NCBI GenBank assembly: GCA_019058295.1
Contig: JAHPZI010000025.1
Location: forward strand, 12,418 to 75,285
Direction: 5' to 3'
Length of the DNA: 62,868 nt
Origin: Promethearchaeota archaeon
GTDB taxonomy: Archaea > Asgardarchaeota > Lokiarchaeia > Sigyniarchaeales > SOKP01
The notes below the pieces were generated by a model. The model saw only the letters and a program-made list of their open reading frames with translations, was not told the origin of the DNA and did no database searches. Positions within the stretch are counted from its first letter, which is position 1; each line of letters starts with the position of its first letter. The translations under genes were made by a program, and so were the position numbers. Below are positions 52,863-61,872 of this stretch, in pieces.

Positions 52863-54272
52863 ATGAAAACTAGTTTTGGAGTTATAGTTGGGAACCGAGA
52901 TGCATTTCCAGATCATCTTGCAAAAGAGGGAAGGTTAGAAATTATCGCTGTTTTAAAAGAATTAGGTTATGATTTTGTTATTTTAGGAGAAAATGACACA
53001 AATTTTGGAGTAGTAGAAACATATGATGATGCAAAAAAATGTGCTGAAATTTTTAAAGCTAACAGAGAAAAAATCATAGGGGTCTTACTTGTGCTCCCTA
53101 ATTTTGGCGATGAAAAAGGAATTGTTTCGACGCTCAAACTCGCAAACCTAAATGTTCCTGTATTAATTCAAGCATCCTCAGATGAAATCGATAAAATGGG
53201 TAGAAAATTCAGGAGAGATGCTTTTTGTGGAAAAATTTCAGTATGTGGCGTTTTATACCAACATGGAATTCCATTTACTTTAACAACCCTTCACACTTGC
53301 AGTATTAAATCAGATAATTATAAAAATGATATCATAAAATTTGAAAAGGTATGTAAAATCGTTGATAAACTTAAAAATGCTAGATTGGGCCAAATTGGAA
53401 CGAGACCTAATGCGTTTGAAACAGTTCGTTATAGTGAAAAAATCTTAGCATTTAGCGGAATAACCATTGAACCTATAGATTTATCAGAAATCCTTGGATT
53501 TATTAATGAATTGAGTAATGATGATCCCCAAGTCAAAGAAAAAATGGAATTTCTTACTAATTATACCTCAACACGTGAGTTTCCAGAATTAGGTCTTGTC
53601 AAACTCGCAAAATTGGCAGTAGTAATTGATAACTGGGTAAAAGAAAAAGAGTTAGATGGATTTGCTTTTCAATGCTGGCCCTCACTCGAATCAAATTTAG
53701 GGATTGTTCCTTGCGCTGTTATGAGCACTTTTAGTGAAGGATTAGTACCCGCCGCATGTGAAGTGGATGTAGCTGGATTAATCGGGATGTTAATACTTCA
53801 AATTGTTACTGATTCCCCTTCAGCAATTTTAGATTGGAATAATAATTATGGTGATGATCCAAATAAGATGGTATTATTTCACTGTAGTAATTTACCTAAA
53901 TCCTTTTTTCAAGATACTTCAATGACACTACATCCGATTATGAAAGATTTCAGAGGTGAAGACAATACTTTTGGGGCGATTCAAGGACGGATAAAGACGA
54001 AACCTTGCACTCTTCTGCGTGTGGAAACAGATGATATTTATGGTGAAATTAAAGCCATTATTGCTGAAGGAAATTATACAGACGATAAATTAGAAACTTT
54101 TGGTGGATACGGGGTAATAGAAATCCCAAATCTACAGTCTTTACTTAAGAAAATATGTAATAATGGATTTGCTCATCATGTTGCAGCAAACTTAAATAGA
54201 GTTGGAGATATCATCTACGAAGCACTCAACAATTATCTAGCCTGGAATGTTGAATTCCATAATCAAGATTAA
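52863..54272 (+). CDS. L-fucose/L-arabinose isomerase family protein (COG2407)
   Basis: 469-residue protein with the FucI/AraA fold. The N-terminal Rossmann-like domains include FGVIVGNRDAFPDHLAKEGR. Toward the C-terminus come FAFQCWPSLESNLGIVPC, STFSEGLVPAACEVDV and HCSNLPKS. The catalytic metal-binding pattern Glu/Asp/His is partly visible (E in ACEVD and the H in FHCSN). These match the COG2407 branch rather than classical FucI. It may isomerise a deoxy or pentose sugar, perhaps related to the glycan genes next door. Single gene, ATG start. Confidence 0.85.
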   Translation: MKTSFGVIVGNRDAFPDHLAKEGRLEIIAVLKELGYDFVILGENDTNFGVVETYDDAKKCAEIFKANREKIIGVLLVLPNFGDEKGIVSTLKLANLNVPVLIQASSDEIDKMGRKFRRDAFCGKISVCGVLYQHGIPFTLTTLHTCSIKSDNYKNDIIKFEKVCKIVDKLKNARLGQIGTRPNAFETVRYSEKILAFSGITIEPIDLSEILGFINELSNDDPQVKEKMEFLTNYTSTREFPELGLVKLAKLAVVIDNWVKEKELDGFAFQCWPSLESNLGIVPCAVMSTFSEGLVPAACEVDVAGLIGMLILQIVTDSPSAILDWNNNYGDDPNKMVLFHCSNLPKSFFQDTSMTLHPIMKDFRGEDNTFGAIQGRIKTKPCTLLRVETDDIYGEIKAIIAEGNYTDDKLETFGGYGVIEIPNLQSLLKKICNNGFAHHVAANLNRVGDIIYEALNNYLAWNVEFHNQD

Positions 54273-54292
54273 AATTTCTTTATTTTTTCTTT

Positions 54293-54937
54293 TTATTTTA
54301 GCCTAAAAACATAACTAACTGTATGCTCTTCGCCAAAGATTTCTGATGTTTGTAGTTCTTTATGCATTTTTAGGAGTTTCATACCTAAAGGAGTAAATAT
54401 ATCAATAACCTCTTCTATAAAATATCCTCGTGAGTACATTTTTTCTCCTAATATTTCAATAATCGTATGTTCATCTGGATCTTCTCCCCAAGGCTCATTT
54501 AAGGAAAGATAAAGAAAGCCTCCTTTTTTTAAGGCTCGAGCAATTCTACTCGCAACATCCTTAAATTGTAGCGGTGAAAGCAAGAGCATTGAAAAGGATG
54601 ATACTGCTCCATCGAACATATTCTCATAGTTTAGTTCGGTCATAGATAATTCTTTAAATTCAGCTTGAGGAACATTTCTCTGAGCCACCTTTAACATTTG
54701 GGGTGAAATATCAATACCTAAAACAGAAAATCCTCTTTCAATTAGGAGTTTAGCATAAGGTAGTCCTGTTCCAGAGCCAATATCTAACACTAAACTCTTT
54801 TCAGATAAGAGGGAACAAAATAAATCAAATAAAACATTTAATTCATCAAGCCATATTGGACGATGTTTTTCATATTTTTCAGCTAGATTGTCCCAAGCTG
54901 TCTTATTCAAACTGAGAATATCATCGTCTTTCTTCAT
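54293..54937 (-). CDS. class I SAM-dependent methyltransferase
   Basis: 214 residues. Rossmann-fold methyltransferase with motif I LVLDIGSGTGLPYAKL, motif II VLGIDISPQML and the post-II segment YENMFDGAVSSFSMLLL. No zinc site or extra domain. Substrate unknown. Its start is 6 nt after the end of the DNA methyltransferase gene, so the two are cotranscribed. Confidence 0.92.
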   Translation of the reverse strand: MKKDDDILSLNKTAWDNLAEKYEKHRPIWLDELNVLFDLFCSLLSEKSLVLDIGSGTGLPYAKLLIERGFSVLGIDISPQMLKVAQRNVPQAEFKELSMTELNYENMFDGAVSSFSMLLLSPLQFKDVASRIARALKKGGFLYLSLNEPWGEDPDEHTIIEILGEKMYSRGYFIEEVIDIFTPLGMKLLKMHKELQTSEIFGEEHTVSYVFRLK

Positions 54938-54943
54938 TACTAA

Positions 54944-56041
54944 TCATTTTTTTCTTTTTATTGAAAGGTCCTTATTAAAAAAGCTAGAATCAAGTAATTT
55001 TTGTCTATCCTCAGTCAATTTTGTATATACTTCAAAAGGAAATAAGGTTTCTTTCAAATTATTTTGAAAATTTAAAATTCTTTTTCGAGTGAGATAAATG
55101 GCATATTCGGAAATGTCGCATCCTATCCATTTTCTTTTTAACTTTTCTGCTATTAAAACAGTTGTACCAGAACCGCAAAAAAAATCTGCTATTAAATCAC
55201 CCTCATTACTTCCTAATTTTATTATTCGCTCAAGTAATTTATGATGCTTCTGAGTAGGAAACCCAGTCCATTCTTTAGATGCGGGTTGCATACAAGGTAT
55301 TTTCCACACATCGTCCATTTTTTTATCCTTTACGATGCGGTATACCACATGACCATCTTCACCTTTTACATTTTTTAAAACTCCATTTACCATCTCTCTT
55401 TTGAGTTGTTTCCTAGGTTTTTTACGCTGTATTCTTATCTCGTTAAAAGTATAATTGGAAGTTTTAGAGTAGCACATGATATCATCATGTCCTCTTGGCA
55501 AGTTTCTCTTCCCTGCTGAATATTTATTATAATAATACCATACAATATGATTTACAAACCTATTTTGTCCAAAAACCTCATCCAAGATTGCTCTTATATA
55601 ATGACTTGCGTGCCAGTCTATATGAATAAAAATTAACCCCTTTTTAGATAATAATTCTTTAAATAAAATTATCCTTTCATACAACATCTGCAGATAGGAA
55701 TCTATATTTTTTTCCCAGTGGTCATAATAGGCGATTGAATCGTAATGTAAATCATTGTCTTTTATTTTTATATGGTAATTAGAACCGGAAAAGAAAGGGG
55801 GATCTATGTAAATCAAATCTATTTTTTCTTCAAAATCATTTAGTAGATAATATAAAACGTCTAAATTTTCACCCCAAAATAATTTATTTTTCCATTTGTA
55901 TGAAAAATTTTTTTTTTTAGCGTGTGTTTCAGAAGAGCTTGATAAAATTTCAATTTTCTTAAAATCACTCAGATATTTCTTCTTTAACTTATCTATATTG
56001 CTTGTTATATTATTTTTATCTTCCCAGACTAATTTAACCAT
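54944..56041 (-). CDS. DNA adenine/cytosine-N4 methyltransferase (beta class)
   Basis: 365-residue site-specific DNA methyltransferase. The catalytic motif IV is IDPPFFSGS (DPPF) near residue 88 and precedes motif I, ADFFCGSGTTVLIAE, near residue 288. This is the beta-class order typical of type III and type II beta enzymes. A target-recognition stretch lies between. No restriction endonuclease or helicase partner is adjacent, so it appears to be an orphan, possibly regulatory or replicative. Start ATG 56041. Specificity cannot be read. Confidence 0.9.
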   Translation of the reverse strand: MVKLVWEDKNNITSNIDKLKKKYLSDFKKIEILSSSSETHAKKKNFSYKWKNKLFWGENLDVLYYLLNDFEEKIDLIYIDPPFFSGSNYHIKIKDNDLHYDSIAYYDHWEKNIDSYLQMLYERIILFKELLSKKGLIFIHIDWHASHYIRAILDEVFGQNRFVNHIVWYYYNKYSAGKRNLPRGHDDIMCYSKTSNYTFNEIRIQRKKPRKQLKREMVNGVLKNVKGEDGHVVYRIVKDKKMDDVWKIPCMQPASKEWTGFPTQKHHKLLERIIKLGSNEGDLIADFFCGSGTTVLIAEKLKRKWIGCDISEYAIYLTRKRILNFQNNLKETLFPFEVYTKLTEDRQKLLDSSFFNKDLSIKRKK

Positions 56042-56152
56042 AATTATTTAAAGCTTCAATATTGATTTAAACAAGATGATTGTTAATATATAATTTATAG
56101 ATTATTATAGTTAAAAAAAAATATTGAAGTTTGTTAATATTAATGAAATAAG

Positions 56153-56953
56153 ATGGTTAAAATACATGTAGGATGTGCAGGATGGGACTACAAAGACTGG
56201 GTCGGTCCATTTTATCCTAAAAGACTTGAGAAATATCGTCATTTAGAATATTACGCGAACTATTTCGATTTAACTGAAATAAATACTACATTCTATAATC
56301 TTCCTACTGAAGAAACAGTTTATAAGTGGGCAAATCGCGTTCCAGAAACCTTTAGCTATATTGTAAAAATATGGCAAGAAATTACACATAAATTAAATGA
56401 TCCAGAGATAGAATCTCGTATAGCAGAATTCTTTTATCGAATGCAACCTCTACGTGAGAAAATTGTTGCTTTCCTGTTTCAATTTCCGCCTTGGTTTAAA
56501 TATGCTGATAAGCATCTAAAACGATTAATTTGGTTGCTTAATGAAATTCCCTCAGAATATCAGTACATCATTGAATTACGAGATAATTCATGGTTTGACC
56601 CCAAAATCCTTTCGAAGTTCATAGATGGTTCTCAAAAAATTCTTGGAACTTCATATATCCCATATGCAAAACCATATTACCTCCTTGATCAACAATATTA
56701 CTATATAAGACTTATTGGAGATCGAGAACTCACGGTTTTCAATCGAATTCAAAGAGAACAAAAAGAAACAATGAACCACTTAAATGAAATTGTTAATAAG
56801 CTGATAAAAAAACCGAAAATAAAAGAGATTTTCATCATTGTTAATAACCATTTCGCAGGTTTTGCTCCTGCATCTGCAAATCAACTTAAAAAACAATTTG
56901 GTTTATCATTCCATCGATTTAATCAGCAGAAAAAATTGTCTGACTTTCTTTAA
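56153..56953 (+). CDS. DUF72 family protein
   Basis: 266 residues. TIM-barrel-like DUF72 protein. Signatures: VGCAGWDYKDWVGPFYPKRL at the N-terminus, EINTTFYNLPTEETV, VAFLFQFPPWFKY, IELRDNSWF and a C-terminal VNNHFAGFAPASANQL. Widespread in archaea and bacteria; biochemical role unknown, suggested as a nucleic-acid- or phosphate-linked enzyme in some genomes but not established. ATG start; monocistronic. Confidence 0.92.
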   Translation: MVKIHVGCAGWDYKDWVGPFYPKRLEKYRHLEYYANYFDLTEINTTFYNLPTEETVYKWANRVPETFSYIVKIWQEITHKLNDPEIESRIAEFFYRMQPLREKIVAFLFQFPPWFKYADKHLKRLIWLLNEIPSEYQYIIELRDNSWFDPKILSKFIDGSQKILGTSYIPYAKPYYLLDQQYYYIRLIGDRELTVFNRIQREQKETMNHLNEIVNKLIKKPKIKEIFIIVNNHFAGFAPASANQLKKQFGLSFHRFNQQKKLSDFL

Positions 56954-56984
56954 CGTAAATCTTTTTGAAAATGTTTAATTGAAA

Positions 56985-56992
56985 TTATAAAT
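56985..56992 (+). promoter_or_regulatory. TATA-like box of tandem paralogue 1
   Basis: ttataaat, centred about 26 nt upstream of an expected start near 57014, which would leave a leader of about 28 nt before the ATG. Confidence 0.35.
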
Positions 56993-57041
56993 ATTTTCGA
57001 ATTTTAATAATTATAAAATCAAAATAAAAATAGGATTCAAT

Positions 57042-58034
57042 ATGGCTGGATTATCAAGACTTTTTAAAAAAAAATACAGACTTTTTCTCTTAATAACTAT
57101 TTGGTTAGTGATCGGGATTTTTATAGCTGCTTTTAGATTTGGTCTTGGCATATTTATTCTGACTCCATTAATTCCGCTCTGTATTGTCTTATGTGCGATC
57201 TCTTTATTTACAGATTTAAGAGACATGAAATTGCTTACATTTATTATTGTCATTATTATTACAGCGATCTTAGTTTACTTTTTTTATATATTTCGTAATA
57301 CAATAGTTCCATTTTTATTCTCTTTAGCAATAATAAGTTATATTATAATAACAGCATTATTTACACTCTATGCTTGCTACGAAGGGGGTAGAAATTTAGA
57401 TGAATTTATTTACACAAAGTTTCCCAGCCCCACACATCATCTATTTAGATGGTTGGAATTCGCAGGTGGTATAGCTTTAGGGCTTTTAATCATTTGGGCG
57501 ATATATATTTTTACAGGGTCTCAATTAAACCTTATCACATTGATTATTTTTATAACTATTTTAGTGTTAGCGGGAATTGCTGTAATATTGATATTAACAG
57601 GACTTTTTAATGCTTGGCTTGGAACTTTCTCTCTTTATGCTGGAATTTATTTTGCATATTTAGTTGTTGCTTTTCTCTATGGTCCTACGCTACTTCAAAT
57701 GGGTGGCGTTTATCCAATAATGATAGTTATTATTTTTGCTGTATTTGATATCATAATTTTACTCTTTACGATAGGCGTTTTAGTAGGTGATAGAGCAGAT
57801 ATCATTAGCAAGAAGACTAAAATAGGCCCAGATACTATTCTTATGTGGTTAATTTTTTCTAAAGCCGCTTATGAACTTGCGAAATTACTCGATCCTTCAA
57901 CGATTTCATTTAAATATTGGTGGGTATTAGTGATATTTGTAGTTTTGCTTGGAATTGTCGGATTTGTGGGAATTATAAAGTACAAGAAGTTTAAGAGAGC
58001 TATAAAAAGTAAAAGAACTAGGAAAAAGGGGTAA
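57042..58034 (+). CDS. tandem multi-TM protein, paralogue 1
   Basis: First of four adjacent genes for homologous polytopic membrane proteins. 330 residues, nine or so helices: about 14-34, 38-55, 66-88, 92-112, 146-165, 172-192, 196-212, 230-252 and 300-318. Conserved points shared by all four: a Phe-Leu-rich first helix with W; YACYEGGRNLDE in the loop after helix 4; LFRWLEFAGGIALGLLI; NAWLGTFSLYAG; and the near-C-terminal motif DTILMWLIFSKAAYELAK. The TATA-like box is at 56985. Function unknown; no transporter family is recognised. Confidence 0.8.
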   Translation: MAGLSRLFKKKYRLFLLITIWLVIGIFIAAFRFGLGIFILTPLIPLCIVLCAISLFTDLRDMKLLTFIIVIIITAILVYFFYIFRNTIVPFLFSLAIISYIIITALFTLYACYEGGRNLDEFIYTKFPSPTHHLFRWLEFAGGIALGLLIIWAIYIFTGSQLNLITLIIFITILVLAGIAVILILTGLFNAWLGTFSLYAGIYFAYLVVAFLYGPTLLQMGGVYPIMIVIIFAVFDIIILLFTIGVLVGDRADIISKKTKIGPDTILMWLIFSKAAYELAKLLDPSTISFKYWWVLVIFVVLLGIVGFVGIIKYKKFKRAIKSKRTRKKG

Positions 58035-58070
58035 TAGAACAACCTTTATTTCTAATAAATTCTTTTTAAA

Positions 58071-58078
58071 TTTTTTTT
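58071..58078 (+). terminator. T8 tract after paralogue 1
   Basis: Eight consecutive T 37 nt after the stop codon. Fits intrinsic archaeal termination and separates paralogue 1 from paralogue 2. Confidence 0.5.
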
Positions 58079-58112
58079 CAGAGTTAATAATGTTAGAAAT
58101 TAATTAAAAAGG

Positions 58113-58120
58113 TTTAAATA
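58113..58120 (+). promoter_or_regulatory. TATA-like box of tandem paralogue 2
   Basis: tttaaata, the same octamer found before paralogues 3 and 4, 48 nt upstream of the ATG. Suggests a 20-30 nt leader. Confidence 0.45.
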
Positions 58121-58167
58121 ATCTTAGAATTAATTATCTTTATCAATACTATAAAAGGTTTTTTAAT

Positions 58168-59205
58168 ATGGTAATTGAAGATCTGAAAGCATTGTTTATT
58201 AAAAAGGAAAACATAATTATTTTACTCTTAACTATCTGGTTGATAATAGGATTTACGCTATTTTCATTTATACAGTTTTTTTCTTACGAGATAGCATTGG
58301 CTATTTTCCGACCAATTTTAGGTTTCTGTTTTGCGTTTTTTGTTATATCTCTGGTTACTCGAAGAGATTTAAGAGAATTGAACTGGAAATTGCTCTTATT
58401 GGGAGTAGGTATAGCAGTTGCTATTGCATTTTTGTTTACTGGAATTTGGAGATTCATTGTAACTTTCCTTTATCGATTTGGGATTCTTTCCTACATTTTT
58501 ATCACCGCAATATTTTATATGTATGCTTGCTACAAATACTCATTTAAAGCAGATGAGAAAGCTTCTAAATTGGAGGAACCAAAGAACCATATTTTAAGGT
58601 GGATTATGTTCATTGGAGGAACTCTTCTTTCGTTATTTATAATACGTATTGTTGCTATAGTTGGAATAAATTGGGCTAGAAGATCTCCTAAAATAGTAAA
58701 TGGCCTCGCTTTAGTCGGGATTATAATCATGGTTATAATGGTTGTTTTAGCTGTACTTGGCATTTTAACTCTATTTATTAAGCGATTGAATGCCTGGCTT
58801 GGTGTATTCTTTCTACTCGTAACATTCTTAGCGATTTATCTTATGTTTAGTGCTTACTATGCATTAGGCTCTAGCGGGAATACCACTTCTGATTTATGGA
58901 TGCAAATTGGACTATATCTATTTGATTTAGGATTGATAATATACACAATATCAACAATTATAGGAGAAAAATCAGAAAAAATTAGTGAAACACTAAAAAT
59001 TTTGAAAGTTGATGCTATAATCATGTGGTTGATCTTTTCCAAAGCAGCATACGAACTTGCTGTTGCCGCTGATCCTAGAATTGCTGCTGATTTATTGAAT
59101 AGCGTATTAGGATTCCTCCTTTTTATTCCATTACTAATAATAGCTGGTATCTTTGGAATAATAAAATACGGTAAAATTAAAGAAGAAAGAGAATCGGCTG
59201 TATAA
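58168..59205 (+). CDS. tandem multi-TM protein, paralogue 2
   Basis: Second copy, 345 residues, with the same layout: N-terminal helix IILLLTIWLIIGFTLFSFI, YMYACYKYSFKADEK after the fourth helix, LRWIMFIGGTLLSLFI, LNAWLGVFFLLVT and DAIIMWLIFSKAAYELAVAADP before the last helix. The first 25 residues are less hydrophobic and carry the charged start VIEDLKALFIKKENI. ATG start, own TATA-like box and T-tract. Closer in length and sequence to paralogue 3 than to 1. Confidence 0.8.
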   Translation: MVIEDLKALFIKKENIIILLLTIWLIIGFTLFSFIQFFSYEIALAIFRPILGFCFAFFVISLVTRRDLRELNWKLLLLGVGIAVAIAFLFTGIWRFIVTFLYRFGILSYIFITAIFYMYACYKYSFKADEKASKLEEPKNHILRWIMFIGGTLLSLFIIRIVAIVGINWARRSPKIVNGLALVGIIIMVIMVVLAVLGILTLFIKRLNAWLGVFFLLVTFLAIYLMFSAYYALGSSGNTTSDLWMQIGLYLFDLGLIIYTISTIIGEKSEKISETLKILKVDAIIMWLIFSKAAYELAVAADPRIAADLLNSVLGFLLFIPLLIIAGIFGIIKYGKIKEERESAV

Positions 59206-59239
59206 GAATTATCGAATAAATTTTCAATACCTTAAACTC

Positions 59240-59249
59240 TTTTTTTTTT
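59240..59249 (+). terminator. T10 tract after paralogue 2
   Basis: Ten consecutive T at 35 nt past the stop codon. Confidence 0.5.
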
Positions 59250-59297
59250 ATTTCTGTTATTACTTTATTATCGGTACTTAATCTTAGCTCCAAAAAT

Positions 59298-59305
59298 TTT
59301 AAATA
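59298..59305 (+). promoter_or_regulatory. TATA-like box of tandem paralogue 3
   Basis: tttaaata, 49 nt upstream of the TTG start; spacing almost identical to that of paralogue 2. Confidence 0.45.
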
Positions 59306-59353
59306 ATTATAGTATTATTAATTTTTTACTAAAAAAATATTTGGTGTAGATAA

Positions 59354-60391
59354 TTGTTTACAGAACTTAAAAAGCTTTTTTTAGAAAAGGAATACAGACT
59401 ATTTCTTATACTATTTCTTTGGCTCTTAATCGGATTTACAATATTTCAATTTAAAGACTTTCTCCCAATATGGATAGGATATCTAATCTTTTTACCATTA
59501 TTAGTGATATGCGCTATACTCTTTATAATTTCATTGATTTTTCGAGCGAATCTGAAAGAACTGACTTTTAAAAGAACCATTATATACTGTATAATTGCTG
59601 CTGTGATTGTCATTATTTTTATTTACATTGCTGCTGTATTATTTTTATTTTTGTTCACACTAGCTATAATTTCCTATGTGCTCATTACTGCGACATTCTA
59701 CATGTATACGTGTTATAACTATAGTGTAGATTTAGATGAAAAAATCAATAAAATTGGAGGGATCTGGAGAAATCTTTTGAGATGGGGTGTGTTTCTAGGA
59801 GGAACTATTATTTCTATAATAATAATGTTAATAATTGTTATTCTTGGAATATATTGGGGAAAAATAGGGAGTGAGATTCAATTTTCATTTGGTGCAATGG
59901 CTATTGCTATGATGGTTATTATGATCTTTCTATTAGTTATAGGAATCATAACACTATTAAGAGGCAAGTTAAATGCTTGGTTAGGCCTTTTCTTTTTATT
60001 TGTATGCATATATTACTTATATTTAATGATTAGTGCCTTCTACATCCTGAAATCTGATGGTGAGACTGCTTATGACATAGGACCACGAATATTACTCTAT
60101 GTTTTTGATGTTATATTAATAATCTATACTACTACATCTTTAATAGGAACTAAAACAGAAGTTCTGAGTGAAAAACTTAAATTTATTAAACCTGATGGTG
60201 TGTTAATGTGGTTGTTTTTTTCCAAAGCAGCTTACGAATTCGCCAAAGGGGGTATAGAAAACATTAATATTGCTGCTTTCAATGCTATAGCTGGAATATT
60301 ACTATTCGTTGTATTATTTTTTATAGCTGGTTTGTATGGAATTAAAGCATATGGTAAAAGAAAAAAGGATACTAAGGAATCTGAAGATTAA
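59354..60391 (+). CDS. tandem multi-TM protein, paralogue 3
   Basis: Third copy, 345 residues. Begins FTELKKLFLEKEYRLFLILF, which parallels KALFIKKENIIILLL of copy 2. YMYTCYNYSVDLDEK, LRWGVFLGGTIISIII, LNAWLGLFFLFVC and DGVLMWLFFSKAAYEFAKGG are the family motifs. The start is TTG 59354, with GGTG 7 nt upstream (59343-59346), so this genome's ribosome-binding motif is present. No ATG lies nearby in frame. Confidence 0.8.
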   Translation: MFTELKKLFLEKEYRLFLILFLWLLIGFTIFQFKDFLPIWIGYLIFLPLLVICAILFIISLIFRANLKELTFKRTIIYCIIAAVIVIIFIYIAAVLFLFLFTLAIISYVLITATFYMYTCYNYSVDLDEKINKIGGIWRNLLRWGVFLGGTIISIIIMLIIVILGIYWGKIGSEIQFSFGAMAIAMMVIMIFLLVIGIITLLRGKLNAWLGLFFLFVCIYYLYLMISAFYILKSDGETAYDIGPRILLYVFDVILIIYTTTSLIGTKTEVLSEKLKFIKPDGVLMWLFFSKAAYEFAKGGIENINIAAFNAIAGILLFVVLFFIAGLYGIKAYGKRKKDTKESED

Positions 60392-60416
60392 ATAATATCT
60401 CGTAAATTTTTAATTC

Positions 60417-60425
60417 TTTTTTTTT
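60417..60425 (+). terminator. T9 tract after paralogue 3
   Basis: Nine consecutive T at 26 nt past the stop codon. Confidence 0.5.
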
Positions 60426-60444
60426 AATATTCAATTAAATTAAA

Positions 60445-60452
60445 TTTAAATA
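60445..60452 (+). promoter_or_regulatory. TATA-like box of tandem paralogue 4
   Basis: tttaaata, centred 27 nt before the ATG at 60475, so transcription would begin at the ATG itself: a leaderless mRNA. The other two genes with this octamer have 26-nt leaders. Confidence 0.45.
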
Positions 60453-60474
60453 AATCCAATTTGACTATATTTTT

Positions 60475-61722
60475 ATGGGATTTATTAAAAATCTTAAAAA
60501 GTTAGGAGAAGAGGAGAACAAAGTTTTTCTTTTTCTTGTAGTATGGCTTCTAATGGCGTACGCTTGTATGATAATCTTCACATTCCTTGGAATGGCGATA
60601 GTAGGAATAATGATATATTATCCTTTATTGGCATTTACTTTATTCCTATGGTTTATATCTTTATTTAGAAAAAAGATAAGAGACTTTTCAATGAAAAAAT
60701 TAATTCTTTTATTAGCTATTGACATTATTTTAATGATTATCCTCTTATTTGCAATAGTCGTAGTCTTAATGGTAGCAGTCCTTTCATATATATTTCTCAC
60801 GAGCTATTTCATAGTCGTCGGATGTTATCAGGCAGGCAAAGATCGCGATGAGAAGCTATACTATAAAAAAGGTGCTTGGTTTTGGAGGCGCTTAGAATTT
60901 CATGGAGGATTAGCATTTTCTCTAATTCTACTTATTGTTCTTTTATTTGCAACATTAGAAGTGGCTTCGTTTGCTGATGTAACTGGTTTAATTGTTATTG
61001 CGTATATTGCTGTCATCATAGTCCTCCTTGTTTTAACAATATATTGCTACATAGAATCTTTTCTTAAAAAACGGCTGAATGGTTGGCTCGGAACTTTTTT
61101 TGTTTTTATCACGTTTTATACATTCTATTTAGTATTGAAAGTCTTTCTTAGACTATATGAAGGTACTGGTGGAGAAACTCCTCTCTATCAAGTAATAGCT
61201 CTGCTGTTTTTAGATCTTTTTATTCTTTTATATTCAATCGGGGCAATATTAGGAAAACAAGGGGAAGTTTTAGCAAAAAGAACAAAAATATTCAGCATCG
61301 ATACAATTTTACTCTGGCTTATTTTTTCTAAGGCTGCATTCGAATTTGGCTCAAACTTTCCTTGGGGCACGTTTGGCTTAGTTCAAGCGTTCGGATTCGG
61401 AAATCCATCTGAAATAGGACCTCTCTTCAACCTTATTGCGGTTTGCGCTATTTTAGCTATCTTTTTCTTCCTAATCATTGTTTTTGGCTTCTATGGAATT
61501 CATCAATACAGTAAGGAAAAGGAGCACCTGAAAGCAAAAAGGGAAGAGATAATGGAGGCAAGAAAATCTGGAAAGGAAGAAGAAGCTGAGATCAAACCAG
61601 ATGATTTAGTTGTTGCTGATTTTGAAGGGGCGGTCGAAAAATCCGAAATTGAAGAAGAAACTATGGATGAAGAAAATGAGGATGGTACTACTTTGGATAA
61701 CGAGTATGTAAACAATGATTAA
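60475..61722 (+). CDS. tandem multi-TM protein, paralogue 4, with acidic tail
   Basis: Fourth copy, 415 residues, with the same helices: VFLFLVVWLLMAYACMIIF, YFIVVGCYQAGKDRDEK, WRRLEFHGGLAFSLILLI, NGWLGTFFVFIT and DTILLWLIFSKAAFEFGSNF. It differs by a longer penultimate region and a 75-residue cytosolic tail rich in Glu/Lys and then Asp/Glu (KEEEAEIKPDDLVV ...). The tail may bind a cytosolic partner. It is the most divergent copy. Function unknown. Confidence 0.8.
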   Translation: MGFIKNLKKLGEEENKVFLFLVVWLLMAYACMIIFTFLGMAIVGIMIYYPLLAFTLFLWFISLFRKKIRDFSMKKLILLLAIDIILMIILLFAIVVVLMVAVLSYIFLTSYFIVVGCYQAGKDRDEKLYYKKGAWFWRRLEFHGGLAFSLILLIVLLFATLEVASFADVTGLIVIAYIAVIIVLLVLTIYCYIESFLKKRLNGWLGTFFVFITFYTFYLVLKVFLRLYEGTGGETPLYQVIALLFLDLFILLYSIGAILGKQGEVLAKRTKIFSIDTILLWLIFSKAAFEFGSNFPWGTFGLVQAFGFGNPSEIGPLFNLIAVCAILAIFFFLIIVFGFYGIHQYSKEKEHLKAKREEIMEARKSGKEEEAEIKPDDLVVADFEGAVEKSEIEEETMDEENEDGTTLDNEYVNND

Positions 61723-61757
61723 TTTCCGAATCTAATATTCAAATCTAATAAATACTA

Positions 61758-61765
61758 TTTTTTTT
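61758..61765 (+). terminator. T8 tract after paralogue 4
   Basis: Eight consecutive T about 36 nt past the stop codon, the same arrangement as after the other three copies. Confidence 0.5.
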
Positions 61766-61872
61766 ATTTTTTATGACAAATCAAAAAATCGTAAAAGATT
61801 AACAATTTAATAATTAGATTTATTAAATATTAATTTAAGAAGTATCATACTTGATTTGTTTTGGAGTTTAAA

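Noticed and set aside
54944..56041. A restriction-modification system
   Set aside because: Only the methyltransferase is present; neighbours are a small-molecule methyltransferase and DUF72.
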